Part shown: positions 16,613 to 25,693 of the stretch, piece by piece
Numbering within the stretch: the stretch's first letter is position 1
Layout of the letters: each line of letters opens with the position of its first letter
Made by a program: the position numbers and the translations under genes
Assembly (NCBI RefSeq): GCF_005145045.1
Contig: NZ_CP039692.1
Location: 947,501 to 1,011,500, forward strand
Direction of reading: 5' to 3'
Length of the DNA: 64,000 bases
Origin: Agrobacterium larrymoorei
Lineage (GTDB): Bacteria > Pseudomonadota > Alphaproteobacteria > Rhizobiales > Rhizobiaceae
The notes under the pieces: model-generated
What the model was told of the DNA's origin: nothing
Database searches by the model: none
What the model saw: the letters and a program-made list of their open reading frames with translations, nothing else

Positions 16613-16646
16613 AAGGCGGCGCTCATGCTCATGACGCCGCCTTTTT
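16613..16646 (+). terminator. Terminator after ecfG
   Basis: Perfect 9-bp stem AAGGCGGCG / CGCCGCCTT with an inner TCATG/CATGA stem, then TTTTTC. It overlaps the last base of the convergent putR gene. Confidence 0.9.
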
Positions 16647-17116
16647 CATATGCCGGTATCCTTAACCGACTCCATCACGACAAAGGTGGATGTGTTCGAT
16701 ACGGACGGCAGGCTCGATATCTTCTCGCCCAAGACACGCCGGTATTTCCTGATGTCGGTGGTGCGCACTTTCAGAAGATAATCGAAAGCACCCGCTATCA
16801 TATGGCACTCCTCCACCTCCTTGATCTTGCGAACCGCCGCATTGAACTCGTCCAAGGCCTTCTCACGCGTGTCCGAAAGTTTCACCTCCGTAAAAGCGAT
16901 GTGCTCGAGCCCGAGCTTGGCTGGATTAAGTGTCGCGCGAAACCCGAGAATATAGCCCTCATCGACCAGACGCTTGAGCCGCGTCTGGCACGGCGTCTTG
17001 GAAAGACCGACCTGCTTCGACAATTGCAGCACGGACATTCTGCCATCCTCGCTGAGAGCCTCCATTATTCGCATATCGAAGTGATCCAGTTCGCCTGCGT
17101 CCTGGGCTTTTGCCAT
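16646..17116 (-). CDS. putR: PutR, Lrp/AsnC-family activator of putA
   Basis: A 156-residue Lrp/AsnC regulator: an N-terminal HTH (MRIMEALSEDGRMSVLQLSKQVGLSKTPCQTRLKRL, about 15-50) and a C-terminal RAM ligand-binding domain (about 70-150). It is divergent from putA across 160 bp. In Agrobacterium and Rhodobacter a protein of this type (PutR) switches on putA in response to proline, which fits the absence of a DNA-binding domain in this PutA. It probably also controls itself. Confidence 0.88.
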   Translation of the reverse strand: MAKAQDAGELDHFDMRIMEALSEDGRMSVLQLSKQVGLSKTPCQTRLKRLVDEGYILGFRATLNPAKLGLEHIAFTEVKLSDTREKALDEFNAAVRKIKEVEECHMIAGAFDYLLKVRTTDIRKYRRVLGEKISSLPSVSNTSTFVVMESVKDTGI

Positions 17117-17151
17117 ATGGATTGATCCAATCTCGCATTAATTAAAGTTCG

Positions 17152-17184
17152 TATGGCCTGTTTTATTGCTAAAATAAGACCATA
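17152..17184. promoter_or_regulatory. Candidate PutR operator
   Basis: An imperfect A/T-rich palindrome, TATGG...TTTTATT-GC-TAAAATAAGACCATA, 33 bp long, in the putR-putA intergenic region. The AT-rich centre and flanking TATGG/CCATA arms resemble Lrp-type sites. Inference from position and symmetry. Confidence 0.45.
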
Positions 17185-17276
17185 TCAATTTCAAATGCGA
17201 TGATATTCTACAGGCAGATGTGGAGGAGGCGAATGGCCTTCCCGCAGACCCATTCACTTCAATCGAGGACCGACCG

Positions 17277-20200
17277 ATGGCGGACAATGCTTCCACCGTT
17301 GCACTGAAGCAGGCAGCTCAGCCGAGCGAGATTTTCGACCTATTTGCGCCACCGGTCCGCACGCAAAGCCCATTGCGACAGGCAATCACTGCTGCATATC
17401 GCCGGTCTGAGCCCGAATGCCTTGCGCCGCTTCTGGAAGCAGCGAGTGTTTCCGAACAGGAAGCAGACACCATTCGGGCAACTGCGCGCAAGCTGATAGA
17501 GGCGCTTCGCGCCAAGGCAAAGGGAACCGGCGTCGAGGGGCTTGTGCAGGAATATTCGCTTTCCAGCCAGGAAGGCGTGGCGCTGATGTGTCTGGCCGAA
17601 GCGCTGCTGCGCATTCCCGATACCGCAACGCGTGACGCGCTGATCCGAGACAAGATTGCGACCGGCGACTGGAAATCGCATCTCGGCGGTGGCCGCTCGC
17701 TCTTCGTCAATGCCGCCACATGGGGTCTCGTCATCACCGGAAAGCTGACATCGACGGTCAACGACCGGGGTTTATCAGCCGCCCTCACCAAGCTCATTTC
17801 CCGCGCGGGCGAACCGGTCATCCGCCGTGGCGTCGATATGGCGATGCGCATGATGGGCGAGCAATTCGTCACTGGCCAGACCATTCAGGAAGCCATCAAC
17901 CGCTCTAAGCCCTTCGAAGCGAAGGGCTTTCAATATTCCTACGATATGCTGGGCGAAGCAGCCACGACTGCGAAGGATGCCGAGCGCTATTACCGCGACT
18001 ACGAGCAGGCTATCCACGCCATCGGCAAGGCTTCCGCGGGACGCGGTGTCTATGGCGGCCCCGGCATCTCCATCAAGCTTTCGGCGCTACATCCGCGTTA
18101 CTCCCGCTCGCAGGCGCAGCGTGTCATGGCTGAGCTTCTGCCGCGCGTGAAGTCCCTGATGCTGCGGGCCAAAAGCTACGACATCGGCCTCAACATCGAC
18201 GCGGAAGAGGCAGATCGTCTGGAACTCTCGCTCGATCTGCTGGAATCCCTTGCGCTGGATTCCGAACTAGGCAACTGGGAAGGCCTCGGCTTCGTCGTTC
18301 AGGCCTATGGCCGCCGCTGCCCGTTCGTTCTGGATTACATCATCGATCTCGCCCGCCGCGCCAACCGTCGCATCATGGTGCGTCTGGTAAAAGGCGCTTA
18401 TTGGGATGCCGAGATCAAGCGTGCGCAGCTGGATGGGCTGGAGGACTTTCCGGTCTTCACCCGCAAGGTCCATACCGACGTGTCCTACATTGCCTGCGCC
18501 CGCAAGCTGCTTGACGCCCGCGACGTGATCTTCCCGCAATTTGCCACACATAACGCCCAGTCGCTGGCAACGATCTACCATATGGCGGGACCGGAATTCA
18601 AAATCGGGGACTATGAGTTCCAGTGCCTGCACGGCATGGGAGAACCGCTCTATAGCGAAGTCGTGGGCAGGCAGAATCTTGACCGCCCCTGCCGCTTCTA
18701 TGCACCGGTGGGCACACACGAAACGCTGCTCGCCTATCTCGTCCGCCGCCTGCTGGAAAACGGCGCGAACTCCTCTTTCGTCAACCGTATTGCCGATCCA
18801 AACGTGCCGGTGGATTCGCTGCTGGAAGACCCGGTTGCCGTCGTAAAGGCGATGCCCGTACCGGGCGCGCAGCATGACAAGATTGCCAAGCCCGAAGCGC
18901 TTTATGGCGCAAGGCCAAATTCCGCGGGGTTGGATCTCGCCAACGAGACAACACTTTCGGAATTGAGCGACGCGCTTTTAAACAGCGTCGGGACGGAATG
19001 GACTGCCACAGCACCGAGTGCATCAGGCGAGACACGTCCAGTCACCAACCCCGGCGATCGCCACGACATCGTAGGTTATGTAACAGAGCCGACCGAGGGT
19101 GACGTTCAAAGAGCGGTCGAGACCGCGACGGCATCGGCATGGCCGCAGACCAGCGTCGAAACGCGCGCCTATTGTCTGGAAAAAGCTGCCGATCTGATGC
19201 AGGCAAGATTGCCGACATTGCTCGGCCTGATCATGCGCGAGGCGGGCAAGTCTGCTCCCAATGCCATCGCGGAGGTTCGCGAAGCCATCGATTTCCTTCG
19301 TTACTACGCGGCGGAAGCTCGCAGCACATTTGGCCTGCTGCAACAGCCGCTTGGCCCCGTCGTCTGCATCAGCCCGTGGAATTTTCCGCTTGCTATCTTC
19401 ATCGGTCAGGTGGCCGCGGCACTGGTTGCGGGCAACCCCGTGCTGGCAAAGCCTGCGGAAGAAACGCCGCTCATTGCGGCAGAAGGCATACGGATTCTGC
19501 ACGAGGCAGGTGTGCCAGCCGATGCCGTGCAGCTTTTGCCGGGTGCCGGACAGACGGGCGCACAACTTGTGTCTGCACCACAGACGGCAGCCGTCATGTT
19601 TACCGGCTCTACCGAAGTCGCGCGCCTGATCCAGAAGCAACTGTCCGAACGCCTCACCAGCGATGGCCGAACGATCCCCCTCATTGCAGAAACCGGCGGC
19701 CAGAATGCGATGATCGTCGATTCCTCCGCACTTGCCGAACAGGTGGTGGCGGATGTCATTGCATCCGCTTTCGATAGTGCGGGCCAGCGCTGCTCTGCAC
19801 TGCGTGTCCTTTGCCTTCAGGATGATGTGGCTGATAGAACGCTGACGATGCTGAAGGGCGCGCTGCACGAGTTGCGCATCGGCAGAACCGATAGGCTTTC
19901 GGTGGATGTCGGTCCGGTCATCACCGCAGAGGCGAAGGAAAACATCGAAAAGCACATCGAAGCGATGCGCGGCCTTGGCAACAGGATCGAGCAGATTTCT
20001 CTTACCGGTGAAACCGACGAGGGCACATTCGTACCGCCAACCATCATCGAGCTGAGATCGCTTGCCGATCTCGAACGCGAAGTTTTCGGCCCCGTGCTGC
20101 ATGTCATCCGCTTCAAGCGCGAGAAGCTGGACCAGTTGATAGATGATATCAACGCCACGGGTTACGGCCTGACATTCGGCCTGCACACCCGTCTGGATGC

Positions 20201-20960
20201 TACGATTGCGCATGTGCTTTCGCGTGTGAAGGCGGGCAATCTCTACGTCAACCGCAACATCATCGGCGCGGTTGTTGGCGTTCAGCCCTTTGGCGGACGC
20301 GGCCTTTCCGGCACCGGCCCGAAGGCAGGTGGTCCTCTCTATCTTGGCCGCCTCACCCGCATAGCCCCGGCTGTGGAGCGCAGCGGGCAGGAGAAGGATC
20401 AGGCAACTGCCGAGCTTGCCGGGTGGCTGGATGGTAAGGACGAAACGCAGGCCGCAGAAGTGGCCCGGACTTCCGCCCAACTCTCCGGCCTTGGTTTCGA
20501 AGCCGAGCTTGCCGGTCCGGTTGGGGAGCGTAACGTCTATGCCCTCCACCCGCGCGGCACGGTTCTGCTGGTTCCCACCTCCGTTCAGGGTCTCTACCGC
20601 CAGCTCGCGGCAGCCCTTGCGACCGGCAACAGCGTCGTTATCGACCAGCAAAGCGAGCTTGAGGCCGCGTTGGCTGGCATCCCGACATCCGTTGCAAACC
20701 GCGTGACATGGTCCAGCGACTGGAATGCTTCCGGCCCCTTTGCGGGCGCGCTGGTGGAAGGAGACGCGGAGAGAATTCGCACCGTCAACCGCCGTATCGC
20801 GGAGTTGCAGGGACCGCTTGTTCTCGTTCAGGCCGCAACACCGGAAGAGCTTCAGGGCGTTGCACAACCCTACAATCTGAACTGGCTGCTTGAAGAAGTA
20901 TCCGTCAGCGTCAACACCACGGCGGCAGGCGGCAATGCCAGCCTGATGTCCATCGGGTAA
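17277..20960 (+). CDS. putA: Bifunctional proline dehydrogenase / P5C dehydrogenase PutA
   Basis: Oxidises proline to glutamate in two steps, with FAD then NAD, with channelled P5C/glutamate semialdehyde. From the ATG at 17277 (GAGGA 7 nt upstream) it has 1227 residues: alpha domain and proline dehydrogenase barrel (about 60-540, including YLVRRLLENGANSSFVNRI), aldehyde dehydrogenase domain (about 570-1040; ISPWNFPLAIF, ETGGQNAMIVD and catalytic Cys in SAGQRCSALRVL), and a C-terminal ALDH-like domain to the end. There is no N-terminal ribbon-helix-helix, so it is not self-regulating; PutR takes that role. A GTG start at 17220 would add 19 residues. Confidence 0.95.
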   Translation: MADNASTVALKQAAQPSEIFDLFAPPVRTQSPLRQAITAAYRRSEPECLAPLLEAASVSEQEADTIRATARKLIEALRAKAKGTGVEGLVQEYSLSSQEGVALMCLAEALLRIPDTATRDALIRDKIATGDWKSHLGGGRSLFVNAATWGLVITGKLTSTVNDRGLSAALTKLISRAGEPVIRRGVDMAMRMMGEQFVTGQTIQEAINRSKPFEAKGFQYSYDMLGEAATTAKDAERYYRDYEQAIHAIGKASAGRGVYGGPGISIKLSALHPRYSRSQAQRVMAELLPRVKSLMLRAKSYDIGLNIDAEEADRLELSLDLLESLALDSELGNWEGLGFVVQAYGRRCPFVLDYIIDLARRANRRIMVRLVKGAYWDAEIKRAQLDGLEDFPVFTRKVHTDVSYIACARKLLDARDVIFPQFATHNAQSLATIYHMAGPEFKIGDYEFQCLHGMGEPLYSEVVGRQNLDRPCRFYAPVGTHETLLAYLVRRLLENGANSSFVNRIADPNVPVDSLLEDPVAVVKAMPVPGAQHDKIAKPEALYGARPNSAGLDLANETTLSELSDALLNSVGTEWTATAPSASGETRPVTNPGDRHDIVGYVTEPTEGDVQRAVETATASAWPQTSVETRAYCLEKAADLMQARLPTLLGLIMREAGKSAPNAIAEVREAIDFLRYYAAEARSTFGLLQQPLGPVVCISPWNFPLAIFIGQVAAALVAGNPVLAKPAEETPLIAAEGIRILHEAGVPADAVQLLPGAGQTGAQLVSAPQTAAVMFTGSTEVARLIQKQLSERLTSDGRTIPLIAETGGQNAMIVDSSALAEQVVADVIASAFDSAGQRCSALRVLCLQDDVADRTLTMLKGALHELRIGRTDRLSVDVGPVITAEAKENIEKHIEAMRGLGNRIEQISLTGETDEGTFVPPTIIELRSLADLEREVFGPVLHVIRFKREKLDQLIDDINATGYGLTFGLHTRLDATIAHVLSRVKAGNLYVNRNIIGAVVGVQPFGGRGLSGTGPKAGGPLYLGRLTRIAPAVERSGQEKDQATAELAGWLDGKDETQAAEVARTSAQLSGLGFEAELAGPVGERNVYALHPRGTVLLVPTSVQGLYRQLAAALATGNSVVIDQQSELEAALAGIPTSVANRVTWSSDWNASGPFAGALVEGDAERIRTVNRRIAELQGPLVLVQAATPEELQGVAQPYNLNWLLEEVSVSVNTTAAGGNASLMSIG

Positions 20961-20961
20961 A

Positions 20962-20995
20962 ACAAAAACGCCGGTGAGGCTGACGCCTCAACGGC
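20962..20995 (-). terminator. Terminator of the polyamine-type ABC operon
   Basis: Stem GCCG-TGAGGC / GCCTCA-CGGC (one mismatch, 20970-20995) with loop TGAC. On the minus strand it is followed by GTTTTTGTTTT. The stop codon of the nitrilase gene lies inside the stem, and putA ends 10 nt away on the other side. Confidence 0.78.
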
Positions 20996-21779
20996 TTGAA
21001 CCGAGATCCCGCAGATAGCTATTGTCAGCCCGCGAGGGGGCGTAGGCTGCGGGATCGATTTCCGCAAAAAGCAGCGCTTCGCCATCGGCAGGCGCTTTTG
21101 CCAGGAAAGAACCATCAGGCGCGACGATGGCCGATTGACCGGCATAGTCGAAAGCGCCGTCGCTGCCGTTATGGTTGACGTAAGCGACGAAAACCTGATT
21201 TTCGAAGGCGCGGGAACGGATCATTACGTTGGCGATGAATTCTCCAGACGCGCCTTTGGGTAAAGCTGTCGGAACGACAACCAGGTCCGCGCCTCCCAGC
21301 GCCAGACGGCGCACATTTTCCGGGAACTCCACATCGTAGCAGATGAGCAGCCCGAAACGCAGGCCCATAAACTCGATCATGACGCTTCTAGGCCTTTCTG
21401 GCTGGAAATGCTTCTTCTCATAATCCCCGTAGAGATGGGACTTACGATAGACAGCGCTACGCCCTTCCGCATCCACGAAAATCGCGCTGTTGAAGACCTG
21501 CTCGCCATCCCGCTCCGCAAAGCCAGCGACAATCGCTATCTCATGCTCTTTCGCAACGGCCTTCAATTGCGCCTCGACATTCCCATTCGCAGGGCAGGCA
21601 AGATGAGCGAAATCGTCTCCCGCACCATATCCGGTAACCGCCAGTTCCGGGGCAATGAGCAATTTCGCGCCTTGACGCGATGCTTCCGCCGCAGCCTTTT
21701 CGATCCGGCTCAGATTGGCATCGCAATCTGCCACCCTGCAACTCATCTGAAGCGCCGCAATCTTCATGATGTCATTCAC
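20988..21779 (-). CDS. Nitrilase-superfamily carbon-nitrogen hydrolase
   Basis: A 263-residue member of the nitrilase superfamily with the Glu-Lys-Cys triad: E in LLIAPELAVTGYG (about 44), K in YRKSHLYGDYEKKHF (about 113) and C in LLICYDVEFPENVRRLAL (about 147). Such enzymes hydrolyse amides, N-carbamoyl amines or omega-amides. Last gene of an operon with a spermidine/putrescine-type ABC importer and an agmatinase, so an amide derived from a guanidino compound or a polyamine is the likely substrate; this is inference. A GTG overlaps the upstream TGA (GTGA); an ATG four codons later (21767) is an equal candidate. Confidence 0.82.
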   Translation of the reverse strand: MNDIMKIAALQMSCRVADCDANLSRIEKAAAEASRQGAKLLIAPELAVTGYGAGDDFAHLACPANGNVEAQLKAVAKEHEIAIVAGFAERDGEQVFNSAIFVDAEGRSAVYRKSHLYGDYEKKHFQPERPRSVMIEFMGLRFGLLICYDVEFPENVRRLALGGADLVVVPTALPKGASGEFIANVMIRSRAFENQVFVAYVNHNGSDGAFDYAGQSAIVAPDGSFLAKAPADGEALLFAEIDPAAYAPSRADNSYLRDLGSSR

Positions 21780-22576
21780 TTATCGTTCGAGGACATGGCA
21801 CCAAGCAGCTTCGGCAGATCGCCGAAGCGCGCGACAAGTCCGAAGACGACCGCGGCAATCGTCAGGAACAGTACCGTGACGGAGGCCATTGTCGGTGTGT
21901 AACCGTAGCGCAGGGCATTGAAAATCTTGATCGGCAGCGTTTCCATGGTGAAGCCGACCGTCATATAGGCGACGATGTATTCGTTCAGCGACAGCACGAA
22001 GGCGAAGGCGTAACCCGAAACCAGATAGGGCAGGATCAGCGGAAGAACGATGGTCCGAAATACCCTCCTGTCATCCGCGCCCATGGTGGAAGCGGCTTCC
22101 ACCAGAGAGCGGTCGATAGAGGAAAAGCCCAGCGAAATCGTCACCAGCGGCAGCGTCACGAAGAAGATTGCGTGGCTGATGACAGCAGTCCATGGCTGGC
22201 CATAAAATCCGGTTGTCGCCCAGAAGGTCAGAAGCCCCAATGCGGTGATGACAGGCGGCAGGGTGAAAGGCGCGATGCCGAGAAGCTGGAAGATGTTGGC
22301 CCATGGGGCCACCCGGCGCCACAGAAACCAGGCCAGTGGCAAGGCAATCAGAAGCGCCAGCAACGCCGATGTTGCGGCGAGCGTGATAGACGCGATCAGC
22401 GCATTTCGCCATTCGACATTGGTGAATATCTCACCATACCAGGAGAGCGAAAAGCCCTGCGGCGGAAAAGCGAGCGTCTGCTTCTGATTGACCGAGACGC
22501 CTGCGACGACGACGAGTGGCATGGCCAGAAACAGGCCGATGAGGAAAAAATAAAGCCGCTTCAGGAAGACGCTCAT
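21776..22576 (-). CDS. ABC transporter permease (PotC-like)
   Basis: A 266-residue inner-membrane permease with six hydrophobic segments and the EAA loop VEAASTMGADDRRVFRTIVLP (about 165-185). It belongs to the spermidine/putrescine (PotBC) branch. Start overlaps the upstream permease gene stop by 4 bp. Forms a heterodimer with the product of the next gene. Confidence 0.88.
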   Translation of the reverse strand: MSVFLKRLYFFLIGLFLAMPLVVVAGVSVNQKQTLAFPPQGFSLSWYGEIFTNVEWRNALIASITLAATSALLALLIALPLAWFLWRRVAPWANIFQLLGIAPFTLPPVITALGLLTFWATTGFYGQPWTAVISHAIFFVTLPLVTISLGFSSIDRSLVEAASTMGADDRRVFRTIVLPLILPYLVSGYAFAFVLSLNEYIVAYMTVGFTMETLPIKIFNALRYGYTPTMASVTVLFLTIAAVVFGLVARFGDLPKLLGAMSSNDK

Positions 22577-23427
22577 GCCGCTTCTCCTCTTTTCCCGGCA
22601 TAAACCGTCAGTCCCACCAGCGCCAGCGTGACGAGTACGAGAAACACCGCCATCGCCGCCGCAAACGGCATGTTGGACTGGTAGATCGCCTGATCGGTGA
22701 TCAGTACGGAAAGCGTCCAGTGTTGCGGACGCCCGAGTAGCTGGGGCAAAAGATAAGAGCCGAGTGCGAAGATGAAGACCATGATCAGCGTTGCGACGAT
22801 GGTGCTTTTCATCGCTGGAACAACGACGGTAAAGAAGGCTTTGACGGGCGAGGCGCCAAGTGTGCGTGCAGCCTCCGTCAAGGTCGGATCAAGCCGCACC
22901 ATGGCGGGGTAAAGCACCAGAACAGTGTACGGCAGCGCTTGATAGACGAGGCCCGTCAGCACCGCCCCAAAGCTTGGCGTCAGCGCCTTTGCCTGATCCA
23001 TCAGGCCGATGGCAACGAAGAGGTTGGTGATACCGGCAGTGCGCGAAAAAAGCGTTGACCACGCAAAGCCGATCATCACTTCCGAGAGCGACAGGACGGA
23101 CAGCAACGCTACCAGCCACAGCACCTGCACCTTGCGGGCGGATCGCGACAGGAGATGCGTGAAAGGTACTGCAATGACCACGCAGCAAAGCGCAACCAGC
23201 ATTGCGAGCATCAGCGAAAAACCGAGGACACGGCCAAAGAAGAGGCTAAGAAACCGGGCGTAATTATCGAAGACGAAAGCAGGCTCGTAAAAAGCACCCT
23301 GCAAACGCTGGAAAAACGAAACCGAGATCATTGTGCCGAAAGGCACGACGAAAAAGACGATCAGCATCAAGGCGGGAAAGACCAGCGGGCCGTAATCGGC
23401 CAGTCTTTGCGGAGCTTCGCGCCTCAT
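22573..23427 (-). CDS. ABC transporter permease (PotB-like)
   Basis: A 284-residue permease with six membrane spans and the EAA loop TEAARTLGASPVKAFFTVVVP (about 180-200). Paired with the PotC-like permease and overlapping its neighbours by 4 bp on both sides, so the five transporter genes are tightly coupled. Confidence 0.88.
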   Translation of the reverse strand: MRREAPQRLADYGPLVFPALMLIVFFVVPFGTMISVSFFQRLQGAFYEPAFVFDNYARFLSLFFGRVLGFSLMLAMLVALCCVVIAVPFTHLLSRSARKVQVLWLVALLSVLSLSEVMIGFAWSTLFSRTAGITNLFVAIGLMDQAKALTPSFGAVLTGLVYQALPYTVLVLYPAMVRLDPTLTEAARTLGASPVKAFFTVVVPAMKSTIVATLIMVFIFALGSYLLPQLLGRPQHWTLSVLITDQAIYQSNMPFAAAMAVFLVLVTLALVGLTVYAGKRGEAA

Positions 23428-24461
23428 GACTTCAGCACCACGCAGACATCCGCGCCAAGCTTGACGCCGATGCTCTGCCCGACAGTCACATCGGGGCGGA
23501 CATTTGGCGTGGAAACGGCCACGATCTGCTTGCCCGCAGCTTCGACGAAGGTCTCGATGGTGCCGCCAAGATCACGCACGAATGTCACCGTGCCGGTGAT
23601 CGCACTATCGCCGGGCGCCGTAAGGTGCACGTCTTCCGGGCGAATGGATATGATGCCCTTCGAAAGGCCAGACGGAACGGCAAGCCCTTCAACCGTCTCC
23701 CCAAGCGCAGATGCGCGACCGGTGCTGTCTGCCGAAAACTCGATTAGGTTGGTCATGCCGATGAAATCAGCAACGAAGGTATCGGCGGGCTTGCGATAGA
23801 CATCCACTGGCGCTGCCGCCTGACGAATTTCGCCGCCGCTCATCACAACGACGGTATCCGCCATGGTCATGGCTTCGCGCTGGTCGTGCGTTACGACGAT
23901 GGTGGTGATGCCGAGACGCTGCTGCAATTGCCTGAGCTCGACCTGCATGGCCTCGCGCAGCTTCGCATCGAGCGCGGACAATGGCTCATCCAGCAGAAAG
24001 AGCTTTGGCGAAATCGTCAGGGCGCGGGCAATCGCAACACGCTGACGCTGGCCGCCGGAAAGCTTGGAGACCGGCCGGTCGGCGTAACCCGAGAGATGGA
24101 TCATGGACAGCAACTCGTCCACCCGCTTTTTCTGTTCCTCTTTCGAGGCCCCGCGAATACGCAGCGGATAGGCGATGTTTTCGCCGACGGTCAGATGCGG
24201 GAAAAGCGCCAGCGACTGGAAGACCATACCAAGCTCGCGCTTGTGGGTGGGAACTGCCGTAATGTCCTTGCCGTCCAGCAGGATATTGCCGCTCGTTGGC
24301 AGATCCAGCCCCGCAATCATCCGCATCAATGTCGTCTTGCCGCAGCCGGAAGGCCCGAGCAGGCACACGAATGTACCGTGCGGCACCGTGAGGTCCACAC
24401 CATTGACGGCGGTGAAATTACCGAATTGCTTGACGATGTTGTTGAGGGCGAGGCCGGACAT
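23424..24461 (-). CDS. ABC transporter ATPase (PotA-like)
   Basis: A 345-residue importer ATPase: Walker A GPSGCGKTTLMRM (about 36-44), signature KLSGGQRQRVAIARAL (about 134), Walker B LFLLDEPLSALDAK (about 156), and a TOBE domain after about 235. The ATG at 24461 has GGGAAG 7 nt upstream; a TTG one codon earlier is possible. It energises the PotBC-like permeases. Family assignment to polyamine-type importers rests on the sequence and on the neighbouring agmatinase gene. Confidence 0.9.
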   Translation of the reverse strand: MSGLALNNIVKQFGNFTAVNGVDLTVPHGTFVCLLGPSGCGKTTLMRMIAGLDLPTSGNILLDGKDITAVPTHKRELGMVFQSLALFPHLTVGENIAYPLRIRGASKEEQKKRVDELLSMIHLSGYADRPVSKLSGGQRQRVAIARALTISPKLFLLDEPLSALDAKLREAMQVELRQLQQRLGITTIVVTHDQREAMTMADTVVVMSGGEIRQAAAPVDVYRKPADTFVADFIGMTNLIEFSADSTGRASALGETVEGLAVPSGLSKGIISIRPEDVHLTAPGDSAITGTVTFVRDLGGTIETFVEAAGKQIVAVSTPNVRPDVTVGQSIGVKLGADVCVVLKS

Positions 24462-24525
24462 CAATGCTTCCCGTTCTTGTCGGCTGGCCCATTGAAGGGC
24501 CAGCTTCTTATTATCTGTCGGCAGA

Positions 24526-25614
24526 TCAGCCGGCGATCATCTCTGTCCATTTCTGGTTCAGCCAGTCGGATTTCGTCTGGTAGAGATCGTAGCGCGGAAT
24601 GACCGGATCGATATCCGAAGACACGGCGGCAAATTCCTCCGCCGTCAAATCCGTCAGTTCGCGCTTGACGGTTGGCGACGTGCCGACCTTGCGGGACAGA
24701 ACGGCCTGAATCTCCGGCTTGCTCATGTAATCGATGAAGACATGCGCTTCTTCGGTCTTCTTCGAAGCACGCGACAGCACCCACGAGCCCGCATCCTGAA
24801 TGCCGCCTTCTTTCGGGAAGGTGGAGCGAACCGGCTGGCCTTGCGAAGCGGCAAGACCGGTCACGTCGTGATAATACTGACCCATCGGGATTTCACCGGA
24901 CTTCAGCGCCTGCTCGAACTGCGCCTCATCGCGATACCACAGGCTGACATTCGGCTTGACCTCGGCAAGTTTCTCGAAGGCCTTCAAAAGCCCTTCTTCC
25001 GTATCGAGAACCTTGGTGCCGCCAAGAAACGTCTTTGCCGTCACCTCCAGCAGGAAGGAGTTGGAGACGAGAGCGAGAAGACCGATCTTATCCTGGTTTG
25101 CCGGATCCCAAAGTGCCGTCCAGGAGGTCGGTGCTTCCTTGTAGACATCGGTATTCGTAACCAGCGTGATGTACCAGGACACCGCGCCGATGCCGGAAAC
25201 GCGGCCATCCGGATATTTGTTGACGAAGCGCTCGATGAGGCCGGAAGAATTCGGAATTTTCGCAAGGTCGAGCGGCGCCCAGAGCTCAGTCGCCTGACCC
25301 TTCAGAACCGCGACCTGAGACATCATGGAAACGTCCGCCGGGGCCTGACCGGCCTTTGCCGCCTGCTCCAGCTGCACAAGCCAAGCTTCGCCTGTCGGTT
25401 CCGCCACGGATTCCACGGCAATGCCCGTGGCCTTGGTGAATTCGGGGAAAATGTTTTTGTCGAAGCTATCCTTGAAGTAGCCTCCGTAAACACCAACCTT
25501 CAGCGACTTGTCCTGCGCGCGCAGCACCGCTGGCATGGCAAGCATGGAGGCACCGGCAAGACCCGCTCCCAGAACCGTGCGCCGGCTAAGCGGCAGCTTC
25601 GAAAATTCCGACAT
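24526..25614 (-). CDS. Periplasmic binding protein of a polyamine-type ABC importer
   Basis: A 362-residue type II periplasmic binding protein (PotD/PotF-like) with a twin-arginine signal (LSRRTVLGAGLAGASMLAMPAVLRAQ, about 9-34). The mature part has the PotD-like motifs VGVYGGYFKDSFDKNIFPEFTKATGI and EVKPNVSLWYRDEAQFEQALKSGEI. AAGGAG 8 nt before the ATG. It is followed by the ATPase after 64 bp. The bound solute cannot be read; agmatine, guanidinobutyrate or a diamine are consistent with the operon. Confidence 0.88.
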   Translation of the reverse strand: MSEFSKLPLSRRTVLGAGLAGASMLAMPAVLRAQDKSLKVGVYGGYFKDSFDKNIFPEFTKATGIAVESVAEPTGEAWLVQLEQAAKAGQAPADVSMMSQVAVLKGQATELWAPLDLAKIPNSSGLIERFVNKYPDGRVSGIGAVSWYITLVTNTDVYKEAPTSWTALWDPANQDKIGLLALVSNSFLLEVTAKTFLGGTKVLDTEEGLLKAFEKLAEVKPNVSLWYRDEAQFEQALKSGEIPMGQYYHDVTGLAASQGQPVRSTFPKEGGIQDAGSWVLSRASKKTEEAHVFIDYMSKPEIQAVLSRKVGTSPTVKRELTDLTAEEFAAVSSDIDPVIPRYDLYQTKSDWLNQKWTEMIAG

Positions 25615-25693
25615 GATTTTTCTCCTTATTATGGACCGTGCTGACGCACGGCCTGTTCCCGTTGTTTCTGTTGGTCTTTATCTTACGTCAATA

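Noticed and set aside
19023-20867. 614-codon minus-strand frame opposite putA
   Set aside because: Antisense shadow of the PutA aldehyde dehydrogenase domain, with His/Arg/Cys-rich composition typical of such shadows.
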